In this document: positions 1 to 5,547 of the stretch, piece by piece | Position numbering within the stretch: position 1 is the first letter of the stretch | How the letters are laid out: each line of letters opens with the position of its first letter | Source of the DNA: SMWD01 sp051008895 | GTDB taxonomy: Bacteria > Pseudomonadota > Gammaproteobacteria > Steroidobacterales > GCA-2729495 | Reading direction: 5' to 3' | Length of the DNA stretch: 5,547 bases | Assembly (NCBI GenBank): GCA_051008895.1 | Contig: JBPCXI010000153.1 | Location: 1-5,547, forward strand | Program-made: the position numbers and the translations under genes | Notes under the pieces: model-generated | The model's input: only the letters and a program-made list of their open reading frames with translations | What the model was told of the DNA's origin: nothing | Database searches by the model: none

Positions 1-1
1 T

Positions 2-175
2 TTCAAGATCCTGCCACTCATTAATAACTGGAGCAGCGACCCGGCAAGAATAAAGGGCGGCGCGAAAGTGCCCGAGGGCTTCAAGTATACGAGCGACGGC
101 AACGACGCCTGGATGTCGATCGACGAGTTGCGCACATGGATTGATACGAACCGGTCGAGCATCGGAAAAATCTGA
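2..175 (+). CDS. pseB: UDP-N-acetylglucosamine 4,6-dehydratase (inverting), C-terminal end only
   Basis: This is the last 57 codons of a gene that begins upstream of the window, read in the frame starting at base 2 and ending in TGA at 173-175. The visible protein carries the C-terminal tail typical of PseB/FlmA: KVPEGFKYTSDGNDAWMS followed by a short helix (IDELRTWI), roughly residues 22-47 of the fragment. PseB is a soluble NADP-dependent short-chain dehydrogenase that dehydrates and C5-epimerises UDP-GlcNAc to the 4-keto-6-deoxy-L-arabino-hexulose, the first committed step of pseudaminic acid synthesis. The catalytic and Rossmann parts lie outside the window, so activity cannot be judged. 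The stop is 5 nt before pseC, the usual pseB-pseC arrangement, and this neighbour strongly supports the call. A capsular or O-antigen 4,6-dehydratase of the same superfamily is the main alternative. Confidence 0.85.
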   Translation, partial: FKILPLINNWSSDPARIKGGAKVPEGFKYTSDGNDAWMSIDELRTWIDTNRSSIGKI

Positions 176-180
176 AGCCG

Positions 181-1341
181 ATGATCCCGTACGGTCGCCA
201 GGACGTCACGCAGGCCGATATCGACGAGGTCGTGTCGATACTGCGATCGGATTTCCTGACCCAGGGCCCGACGGTGCCGCGCTTCGAAAAACTCGTCTCT
301 GACTATTGCGGCATTGCGCACGGCGTCGCAGTCAACAGCGGCACCGCCGCGCTGCACGTCGCCTGCGGAGCGCTCGGCCTGGGTCCGGGCGACGTGCTCT
401 GGACCAGCCCGATCACGTTTGTCGCGTCAGCGAACTGCGCGCTCTACTGCGGTGCCGATGTCGACTTTGTCGATATCGACCCGCACACCTATAACATGTC
501 CGCCGACGCGCTGGCGCGCAAACTGGCGGACGCCGAGCGCGACGGCCGGTTGCCCAAGATCGTGATGCCCGTCCACCTGTGCGGACAGTCGTGCGACATG
601 AGAGCGATCGCGGAACTCGCAAAGCGTTACGGGTTCCGCATCATCGAAGATGCCTCGCACGCTGTCGGGGCACGCTATCGTGATCGCCCGGTGGGTTGCT
701 GCGAATACAGCGATATCGCGGTGTTCAGTTTTCACCCGGTCAAGATAATCACGACCGCCGAGGGCGGCATGGCAATGACGAACGATCCGGTGCTCGCAAG
801 GCGCATGCAGCGACTGCGCAGCCACGGCATCACCCGCGAACAGAGCGAGATGAGCGGCGAATCACATGGCCCCTGGTACTACGAACAGATCGAGCTCGGA
901 TTCAACTACCGGATGACGGACGTTCATGCGGCGCTCGGCGCGAGCCAGATCGCGCGCCTCGACGACTACGTAACGCGTCGACACGAACTGGCGCGGCGCT
1001 ACGACGCACTGCTCGCGGAATTACCGCTGACGACGCCACACCTGGACCCGAACGCCTACTCCAGCTTTCACCTGTATGTAATCCGTCTGCGACGCGACGA
1101 AGCTGCGCGGACGCATCGCGAGGTGTTCGAGGCACTGCGTGACGATGGGATCGGCGTCAACCTGCACTACATCCCGGTGCACCGACAACCTTACATGCGC
1201 GCGCTCGGACTTGCGTTCGACGATCTTGCGGAAGCGGACGCCTACTACGAGGAGGCGATCAGTCTGCCGCTGTATCCGACTCTGACGGAGGCGGATCAGG
1301 ACCGGGTCGTTGCCGCACTCGGCCGGGCGCTATCGGGATGA
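181..1341 (+). CDS. pseC: UDP-4-amino-4,6-dideoxy-N-acetyl-beta-L-altrosamine transaminase
   Basis: This 386-residue protein is a DegT/DnrJ/EryC1 (fold-type I) PLP aminotransferase of normal PseC length. It transfers an amino group, usually from glutamate, to C4 of the PseB keto product, giving UDP-4-amino-4,6-dideoxy-beta-L-AltNAc. Visible marks, in order: the PseC-like start IPYGRQDVTQADID (2-15) and SDFLTQGPTVPRFE (23-36); the phosphate-contact loop NSGTAALH (52-59); WTSPITFVASANCALYCGA (74-92); EDASHA with Asp157, which pairs with the PLP ring nitrogen; SFHPVKIITTAEGG with Lys188 as the predicted Schiff-base lysine; and GPWYYEQIELGFNYRMTD (230-247). These blocks are diagnostic of PseC rather than of general sugar aminotransferases. 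ATG at 181 lies 5 nt after the pseB stop and gives the conserved N-terminus. No strong Shine-Dalgarno is seen, so translational coupling to pseB is likely. The 3' end overlaps the next gene by 4 nt. Confidence 0.95.
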   Translation: MIPYGRQDVTQADIDEVVSILRSDFLTQGPTVPRFEKLVSDYCGIAHGVAVNSGTAALHVACGALGLGPGDVLWTSPITFVASANCALYCGADVDFVDIDPHTYNMSADALARKLADAERDGRLPKIVMPVHLCGQSCDMRAIAELAKRYGFRIIEDASHAVGARYRDRPVGCCEYSDIAVFSFHPVKIITTAEGGMAMTNDPVLARRMQRLRSHGITREQSEMSGESHGPWYYEQIELGFNYRMTDVHAALGASQIARLDDYVTRRHELARRYDALLAELPLTTPHLDPNAYSSFHLYVIRLRRDEAARTHREVFEALRDDGIGVNLHYIPVHRQPYMRALGLAFDDLAEADAYYEEAISLPLYPTLTEADQDRVVAALGRALSG

Positions 1342-2231
1342 CACACGCAGCCGCGTCGGCCGGCGCCGGCCGGCTCGCTCTCGGGACCGCGCAGTTCGGC
1401 CTCGATTACGGCATCGCAAATGCGGGTCGCGTGCCGCCCGCGGACGTCGCGGCCATTCTCGCGACGGCGGCAGCGGCCGGGGTCGATACGCTGGATACCG
1501 CGATCGCGTACGGCGACAGTGAAGCCGCGCTGGGCGATGCCGGTGTGTCCGGTTGGCGCGTGATCACGAAACTCCCGGGGCTCCCCGAGCGGTTGCCCGC
1601 GATCGGCGACTGGGTCCGGGAACAGGTTGCCGCGTCGCTCGACCGGCTCAAGCTCGACCGGCTGGAGGGCGTGCTGCTGCATCAACCAGCGGATCTTCTC
1701 GGTAACGCAGGACCCGAGCTCGCGGCCGCACTAGAGCGCATCCGCAGCGATGGCATGACCGCCGCCGTCGGCATATCGATCTACGACCCCGCCGAGTTGC
1801 CGGCGCTCGTTACGGTGATGCGACCCGACATCGTCCAGGCGCCGTTCAATGTTCTGGACCGGCGGCTGGAGTCGTCGGGCTGGCTCGCGAGACTCGCGGC
1901 CGACGGGGTGCGCGTGCACGTGCGTTCAGCATTCCTTCAAGGGCTGCTGCTCATGGATGCCGACGCCCGTCCGGATTATTTCGAACGCTGGCGTACACTT
2001 CTGGACCAGTGGCGCAGCTGGTGCGACCACCAGCGCCGCTCGCCGTCCAGCCTAGCGCTGGGCTTCGCGCTCGCGCAGTCGAATATCGAAAGAGTTGTCG
2101 TCGGTGTCGATTCACCGGCGCAGCTCGACGCGGCGATCGAAGCCGCAGGCGGGAAACCGAATCTTCCGCCGGACGCGTTGCAGAACGATGACCCCGACCT
2201 GTTAAACCCGTCAAACTGGCGTCTGCAATGA
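1338..2231 (+). CDS. Aldo/keto reductase of the nonulosonic-acid cluster type
   Basis: This 297-residue protein belongs to the aldo/keto reductase superfamily, which are NAD(P)H-dependent carbonyl reductases with a TIM barrel. The N-terminal strand LGTAQFGLDYGIAN (15-28) is the signature of a subgroup found in surface-sugar clusters. The catalytic tetrad can be assigned as Asp53 and Tyr58 (in TLDTAIAYGDSE), Lys78 (ITKLP) and His115 (LLHQP), so the enzyme looks active. Later barrel strands AAVGISIYD (142-150), QAPFNVLDRR (167-176) and SAFLQGLL (197-204) are followed by VVVGVDSPAQL (253-263), the usual cofactor-phosphate/adenine region, and an end LLNPSNWRL typical of the subgroup. Its ATG overlaps the pseC stop (ATGA) and its stop overlaps the next start in the same way, so it is firmly in the operon. 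No standard Pse step needs this enzyme. I infer reduction of a keto- or aldehyde-sugar intermediate, or of an N-acyl precursor; the substrate is unknown. Confidence 0.88.
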   Translation: MTHAAASAGAGRLALGTAQFGLDYGIANAGRVPPADVAAILATAAAAGVDTLDTAIAYGDSEAALGDAGVSGWRVITKLPGLPERLPAIGDWVREQVAASLDRLKLDRLEGVLLHQPADLLGNAGPELAAALERIRSDGMTAAVGISIYDPAELPALVTVMRPDIVQAPFNVLDRRLESSGWLARLAADGVRVHVRSAFLQGLLLMDADARPDYFERWRTLLDQWRSWCDHQRRSPSSLALGFALAQSNIERVVVGVDSPAQLDAAIEAAGGKPNLPPDALQNDDPDLLNPSNWRLQ

Positions 2232-2974
2232 CGACGGTTGCACTGATTCAGGCACGCATGTCCAGCACCCGTTTCCCGGGCAAGGTGCTCGAACCGATCG
2301 CCGGCGTCCCGGCCATCCTCTTCATGGTTCGACGGGTACGGCGCGCGGCGACGATCGACATCGTCGCCGTCGCAACCAGCAATGACCCCAGCGACGACCC
2401 GCTCGCCGAGGCCCTGAGCGACGCCGGCATCCCGCTTTTCCGCGGCGACCTCGACGATGTCCTGCGCCGCTACGCCGACGCGGCAGCGCATTTCGGCGCC
2501 GACGAGATCGTCCGACTGACCGGCGACTGCCCGCTCGCGGATCCGACCATCATCGACGAGGTCGTCGAGGCAAGGCGCGCGGCTGGGGTCGACTACGCGA
2601 GCAACATCGATCCGCCGACGTTCCCGGACGGCCTCGACTGCGAATGCTTCACCCGGGCGGCGCTCGACGGGGCGGCCGGGCAGGCGACCACGGCAGCAGA
2701 CCGCGAACACGTAACGATGTGGATGCGGTCACCGGGCAGCGGGCTGAGGCGGATAAACAGCCCTTCGAGCGCAGACACTTCCGGGATCCGGCTTACGGTA
2801 GACTACCCGGATGATCTGGCGGCGGTCAGGCGGCTGGTGTCTCTGATGCCGAACGCCGACGCGTTCGACTATGCGGACATGTTGAGAGCGTTGTCGGCGA
2901 ATCCGGACATACTCGATCTCAACCGGCACGAGCGAAATGAAGGTAGCGACGCGCGAAACGCCCGGCAGGATTGA
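2228..2974 (+). CDS. spsF: SpsF-family cytidylyltransferase-like protein, possible CMP-nonulosonate synthetase
   Basis: This 248-residue protein is of the SpsF family (COG1861 type), related to CMP-KDO and CMP-sialate synthetases with a Rossmann-like nucleotidyltransferase fold. Visible marks: the nucleotide-binding signature QARMSSTRFPGKVL (8-21); FRGDLDDVLRRYADAA (71-86); the metal-site motif RLTGDCPLADP (96-106, Asp100 the likely Mg ligand); FPDGLDCECF (132-141); DREHVT (158-163); and RLTVDYPDDL (188-197). The length is normal for a stand-alone SpsF; in other genomes this domain is often fused or adjacent to a PseG-like (SpsG) hydrolase. In this cluster it could fill the PseF role, activating pseudaminate or its derivative with CTP. 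Members are sometimes annotated simply as glycosyltransferase-family proteins, and few have been tested, so the reaction is an inference. The start overlaps the reductase stop (ATGA). The last 10 to 15 residues are charged and poorly conserved in appearance. Confidence 0.85.
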   Translation: MTTVALIQARMSSTRFPGKVLEPIAGVPAILFMVRRVRRAATIDIVAVATSNDPSDDPLAEALSDAGIPLFRGDLDDVLRRYADAAAHFGADEIVRLTGDCPLADPTIIDEVVEARRAAGVDYASNIDPPTFPDGLDCECFTRAALDGAAGQATTAADREHVTMWMRSPGSGLRRINSPSSADTSGIRLTVDYPDDLAAVRRLVSLMPNADAFDYADMLRALSANPDILDLNRHERNEGSDARNARQD

Positions 2975-3020
2975 GCCGGGTCATCTAGGACACTGAACGG
3001 ACTGACTGGAAGACAGCGAG
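2975..3020 (+). other. Intergenic gap between the two gene blocks
   Basis: This 46-nt stretch is the only gap longer than about 20 nt in the window. It separates the tightly overlapped pseB-pseC-reductase-spsF block from the PseA-HisH-HisF block. I see no GC-rich hairpin followed by a T run, so no intrinsic terminator, and no clear -35/-10 pair. It is lower in GC than the flanking pse genes. Read-through from upstream is the simplest view. Confidence 0.6.
3008..3012 (+). promoter_or_regulatory. Shine-Dalgarno site for the amidotransferase gene
   Basis: GGAAG lies 8 nt before the ATG at 3021, a normal spacing. It is among the clearest ribosome binding sites in the window and supports that start, which also puts the first zinc-ribbon cysteine at residue 4. 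The overlapping upstream genes lack such a site, so this gene seems to be translated independently rather than by coupling. Confidence 0.55.
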
Positions 3021-4226
3021 ATGAAAAGATGCATGGCCTGCGGGCTCCCGGAAACACACGAGACGATCTCTTTCGACGACGAAGGCGTGTGCAACATTTG
3101 CCGCCAGCATGAGTTCAAGAAGGAGCAGATCGATTGGGGTGAGAACAAGCTCATTCTTGATGGCCTGATCGACGAATATCGCGGCAAGTTCGATTACGAC
3201 TGCATCGTTCCGTTCAGCGGCGGCAAGGACAGCACCTGGACGCTTTACTACCTCGTCAAGGAGTACGGTATCAAGCCGCTGGTCGTTCGCTTCGATCACG
3301 GATTCCTTCGCCCGAACCTCGAGGAGAATACGAAGCGCACGATCCGCAATCTCGGCGTCGATATCATGACGTTCACGCCGAACTGGAAAGTCGTACAAAA
3401 ACTGATGCTGCAGGCATTCCTCGAGAAGGGTGACTTCTGCTGGCACTGCCACACCGGCATCTTTTCGTATCCAATGTGGGTGGCACTCGAGAAGAAGGTG
3501 CCGCTGATCATCTGGGGCGAGCCGGCCGCAGAGTACACCGCATACTTCAGCTACGGCCAGAAAGAAGAAGTCGACGAAAAGCGCTTCAATCGATTCGTGA
3601 ACCTTGGCATTAGCGCCGATGACATGTTCGTTCGCCTCGGTGGCGCGGTCGACCATCGCGATCTCAAACCCTATAGCTACCCGCCGCTAAAAGATCTCCG
3701 CGCTCTGAACTATCGATCAGTTTGCCTCGGGTCGTACATACCCTGGGACGTGAAGACCCAGTCGCAGACGATCCAGGAAGAGCTCGGCTGGCAGGGCGAC
3801 GAGGTCGAGAACGTGCCGCCGCAGTATCGCTACGAGAAAATCGAGTGCTACATGCAAGGCGTACGCGACTACATCAAGTACATCAAGCGCGGTTACACCC
3901 GCCCGTCGCACCTCGTTGCAATCGACCGTCGCAACGGCCGCCTGACGGCGGAGGAAGGCGCGGCACTGATCAAGGAGTACGAGGGCAAACGACCGCCCAG
4001 CCTCGACCTGTTCCTGGATTTCGTCGGACTGAACGAGCAGGAGTTTCTCGAGGTCGCGATGAGTCACCAGGTGTCTCCTTACGTTCATCAACCCGAATCG
4101 ACAGTGCTCGGCACGCGCACGGACGACTACGATGAATGGAGTCGGGATGGCGAAATGGTCCGCGTGGATGCCGAGGAGCTTCTCGAGCGCTGGCGCGCCT
4201 CACGGAAGACCGCCAAGGCGAGTTAA
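3021..4226 (+). CDS. pseA: N-acetyl sugar amidotransferase (PseA/WbpG family)
   Basis: This 401-residue protein belongs to the ATP-dependent N-acetyl sugar amidotransferase family (PseA of Campylobacter, WbpG of Pseudomonas), which turns an N-acetyl group into an acetamidino group using ammonia from partner subunits. The N-terminus has a zinc-ribbon-like pair of CxxC motifs: Cys4/Cys7 (CMAC) and Cys24/Cys27 (CNIC). The PP-loop ATP-pyrophosphatase motif SGGKDS is at 66-71, in strand-loop context DCIVPFSGGKDSTWTL. A further CWHC at 140-143 and WGEPAAEY at 165-172 match conserved family blocks, and the C-terminal third is helical and charged. The next two genes encode HisH- and HisF-type subunits, the same trio as pseA-hisH-hisF in C. 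jejuni and wbpG-hisH2-hisF2 in P. aeruginosa. With pseB and pseC upstream, the likely substrate is a pseudaminic acid species, giving Pse5Ac7Am; a ManNAc3NAc-type or legionaminic sugar is the alternative. Sampled GC is lower than in the upstream genes. Confidence 0.92.
   Translation: MKRCMACGLPETHETISFDDEGVCNICRQHEFKKEQIDWGENKLILDGLIDEYRGKFDYDCIVPFSGGKDSTWTLYYLVKEYGIKPLVVRFDHGFLRPNLEENTKRTIRNLGVDIMTFTPNWKVVQKLMLQAFLEKGDFCWHCHTGIFSYPMWVALEKKVPLIIWGEPAAEYTAYFSYGQKEEVDEKRFNRFVNLGISADDMFVRLGGAVDHRDLKPYSYPPLKDLRALNYRSVCLGSYIPWDVKTQSQTIQEELGWQGDEVENVPPQYRYEKIECYMQGVRDYIKYIKRGYTRPSHLVAIDRRNGRLTAEEGAALIKEYEGKRPPSLDLFLDFVGLNEQEFLEVAMSHQVSPYVHQPESTVLGTRTDDYDEWSRDGEMVRVDAEELLERWRASRKTAKAS
4215..4218 (+). 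promoter_or_regulatory. Shine-Dalgarno site that decides the hisH start
   Basis: AAGG lies inside the end of pseA, 7 nt before the ATG at 4226. It favours that start over the in-frame ATG at 4136, which would add 30 residues lying entirely within pseA and lacking any glutaminase-like sequence. Confidence 0.5.
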
Positions 4227-4852
4227 TGCACGCGACGCGACCGATCGTCGGCGTACTCGATTATCAAGCCGGAAACATCCAGTCCATCATCAACGCGGTC
4301 GATCACCTCGGTGCCGAATCGCGCACCGTGGCCAGTGCGGCCGACATGGACGGTCTCAGCCACCTGATACTGCCAGGCGTTGGGGCGTTCGGGTTTTGTA
4401 GCCGAAACCTCCGAGCGACGGGCCTGCTGCCGGATCTCGAACGCTGGACACTCGAAGAGCGTAAACCGATTCTCGGCATTTGCGTCGGCATGCAGCTGCT
4501 TGCCGATGCGAGCGCCGAACTCGGCGAGCATGAAGGCCTCGGCTGGGGCGGGGGTCGCGTCGAAGCGCTCGAGCCCGACGGCAAAGGCATCCGGATACCA
4601 CATGTCGGCTGGAATACGGCCACATTCGATGAGGAGTTCGGCGATTTCGAACCCGGAGAATCCGCCGATTTCTATTTCGATCACGCGTTTGCGTACCAGT
4701 CGCCGACACATGCCCACCGCGTCGCGTCGTGCACGCACGGGCAAACTTTCTGCGCTGCCATTCGCCGCGACAACCTGGTTGCGGTGCAGTTTCACCCGGA
4801 AAAAAGCCAGACAGCGGGCATGCGTTTTCTGACCGGATTTCTCGGTCTCTAG
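4226..4852 (+). CDS. hisH: HisH-type glutamine amidotransferase subunit for sugar amidination
   Basis: This 208-residue protein is a class I glutamine amidotransferase of the HisH family, normal in length. It hydrolyses glutamine and passes ammonia to its HisF-type partner. The start at 4226 overlaps the pseA stop by one base (TAATG) and yields the standard N-terminus IVGVLDYQAGNIQSI (7-21). The oxyanion-strand motif LPGVGAF is at 49-55, the nucleophile elbow LGICVGMQLL at 83-92 with Cys86, IPHVGWN at 124-130, and VQFHPEKSQ at 187-195 with His190 and Glu192 completing the triad. All catalytic residues are present. Its place between a PseA/WbpG amidotransferase and a HisF-type gene, with no other his genes in view, points to the HisH2/WbuY role in surface-sugar amidination rather than histidine synthesis. 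Such proteins are commonly mislabelled as imidazole glycerol phosphate synthase subunit HisH. Confidence 0.93.
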   Translation: MHATRPIVGVLDYQAGNIQSIINAVDHLGAESRTVASAADMDGLSHLILPGVGAFGFCSRNLRATGLLPDLERWTLEERKPILGICVGMQLLADASAELGEHEGLGWGGGRVEALEPDGKGIRIPHVGWNTATFDEEFGDFEPGESADFYFDHAFAYQSPTHAHRVASCTHGQTFCAAIRRDNLVAVQFHPEKSQTAGMRFLTGFLGL

Positions 4853-4870
4853 CGCGGGCGCGACAGAGCG

Positions 4871-5547
4871 ATGGTCAAGAAGCGGCTGATACCCAAACTG
4901 CTGATCAAACACAGGCCAATGGGCACCGCGGTGCGCCCGGTCCTCGTCACGACGCAGTCGTTTGACGACGCGCGAGACGTCGGAGACCCGACATCGCAGG
5001 CGAAGATTTACGAAGCACAGTTGGCCGATGAGCTGGTCGTGCTGAATATCGACGGTACGGCCATCGCCGGCGATGACGTGATGCTCGGACTCATCGAAAG
5101 ACTGGCCAGCGAGACCTTCATGCCGTTATGCGTCGGTGGCGGCGTCCGGAATCTCGAGGACTTCGCAACGCTGCTGAACTGCGGCGCCGACAAGGTCAGC
5201 ATAAACTCGCCGGCGCTCGACACGCCGGATCTGATCGGTGCCGCGGCCGCGCGATACGGCGGGCAGTGCGTTGTCGTTTCGATAGATTTTCGGCGAGCCG
5301 ATGACGGTGAGTTCGTGGTGATGCGCGACCACGCGGCCGTGCCGACCGGCAGGGGTGTCGTCGACTGGGCGCGTGAGGCGGTCGACCGCGGTGCCGGCGA
5401 ACTTATGCTGTGCGACGCGGACCGTGACGGCGAGGGCGGCGGCCTGAATGTCGACATCGGGCGCGCCGTTGCGGACGCAGTATCGGTGCCGGTGATATTG
5501 TCCGGTGGTTGCGGGCGCGCCGAACACTTTGTCGACGGCTTTCAGCA
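4871..5547 (+). CDS. hisF: HisF-type ammonia-channel subunit for sugar amidination, 3' end beyond window
   Basis: The open frame starts at ATG 4871, 18 nt after hisH, and runs off the window after 225 codons; about 30 to 40 residues are missing. It is a (beta/alpha)8 barrel of the HisF family: KRLIPKLLIKH (4-14), ARDVGDP (34-40), ADELVVLNID (52-61), FMPLCVGGGVRN (83-94), GADKVSIN (105-112), VVVSID (134-139), DRGAGELML (172-180), DADRDGEGGGL (182-192) and VILSGGCG (208-215). The phosphate-binding GGG and SGG loops remain. Aligned by eye to T. maritima HisF, the cyclase base Asp11 is Leu11 and Lys19 is Thr27, after an insertion of about 8 residues in loop 1. Asp130 (here Asp139) and Asp176 (Asp186) are kept, and so are the gate residues Arg5, Glu46 (Glu54), Lys99 (Lys108) and Glu167 (Glu177). 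I infer a HisF2/WbuZ-type ammonia conduit for PseA, not a histidine enzyme. There is no good Shine-Dalgarno (AGAG at 4865-4868 is too close), so coupling to hisH is likely. Confidence 0.92.
   Translation, partial: MVKKRLIPKLLIKHRPMGTAVRPVLVTTQSFDDARDVGDPTSQAKIYEAQLADELVVLNIDGTAIAGDDVMLGLIERLASETFMPLCVGGGVRNLEDFATLLNCGADKVSINSPALDTPDLIGAAAARYGGQCVVVSIDFRRADDGEFVVMRDHAAVPTGRGVVDWAREAVDRGAGELMLCDADRDGEGGGLNVDIGRAVADAVSVPVILSGGCGRAEHFVDGFQ

Noticed and set aside
1976..2710. Long open frame (244 codons) on the - strand opposite the reductase and spsF
   Set aside because: It overlaps two well-supported genes with clear motifs. Long antisense frames are expected in high-GC DNA, and its translation is Arg/Ala-rich with no recognisable domain.
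2975..3020. Possible intrinsic terminator or promoter in the 46-nt gap
   Set aside because: Only 3- to 4-base inverted matches around CTAG are visible, with no stable stem, no T run and no convincing -35/-10 pair.
2985..3656. Antisense open frame of 223 codons opposite the amidotransferase gene
   Set aside because: The + strand carries the zinc-ribbon and SGGKDS motifs. The antisense product has no recognisable family and no ribosome binding site that I can see.
4136..4225. 30-codon N-terminal extension of the HisH-type gene from an in-frame ATG at 4136
   Set aside because: It lies wholly inside the 3' end of pseA, encodes no glutaminase-like sequence, and would displace the standard HisH N-terminus. 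ATG 4226 has AAGG at 7 nt and a TAATG junction.
4223..4912. Antisense open frame of 229 codons opposite the HisH-type gene
   Set aside because: It mirrors codon usage of the real gene on the + strand, spans the hisH-hisF junction, and shows no domain features.
4226..5547. Assignment of the HisH/HisF pair to histidine biosynthesis
   Set aside because: No other his genes are present, the pair follows a PseA/WbpG amidotransferase, and the HisF-like protein lacks Asp11 and Lys19, which the cyclase needs.

Overview
The window is a one-directional (+ strand) stretch of a nonulosonic-acid glycosylation locus. It comes from a high-GC bacterium, most likely a proteobacterium. That placement rests on overall GC, codon usage and protein similarity recalled from the families; no rRNA or other taxonomic marker is present. 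Every base from 2 to 5547 lies in, or within 46 nt of, a + strand gene. No RNA genes, CRISPR arrays, insertion sequences or convincing terminators were seen.

Layout. (1) Positions 2-175 are the 3' end of pseB, the UDP-GlcNAc 4,6-dehydratase/5-epimerase. (2) pseC (181-1341) is the PLP aminotransferase for step 2 of pseudaminic acid (Pse) synthesis. (3) An aldo/keto reductase (1338-2231) has an intact catalytic tetrad but no assigned step in the standard pathway. (4) An SpsF-family cytidylyltransferase-like protein (2228-2974) follows. These genes are packed with ATGA overlaps or a 5-nt gap, as in an operon. After a 46-nt gap with a recognisable ribosome binding site come (5) a PseA/WbpG-type N-acetyl sugar amidotransferase (3021-4226), (6) a HisH-type glutaminase (4226-4852, TAATG overlap) and (7) a HisF-type barrel subunit (4871 to the window end, incomplete).

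How they work together. PseB and PseC make the 4-amino-4,6-dideoxy-beta-L-altrosamine precursor of Pse. PseH, PseG and PseI, which normally complete the sugar, are not in this window. The SpsF-like protein may supply CMP activation. The PseA-HisH-HisF trio matches the known module that converts an N-acetyl group of a bacterial sugar to an acetamidino group: HisH releases ammonia from glutamine, HisF conducts it, and PseA/WbpG activates the sugar amide with ATP. The predicted product is therefore an acetamidino form of pseudaminic acid (Pse5Ac7Am-like), used on flagellin or in a surface polysaccharide.

The most informative detail is in the HisF-like protein. The cyclase base Asp11 of true HisF is Leu, while the four ammonia-gate residues (Arg5, Glu46, Lys99 and Glu167 in Thermotoga numbering) all remain. 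This fits an ammonia conduit rather than a histidine enzyme. The aldo/keto reductase is the least explained member and the best candidate for an undescribed sugar-modifying step.
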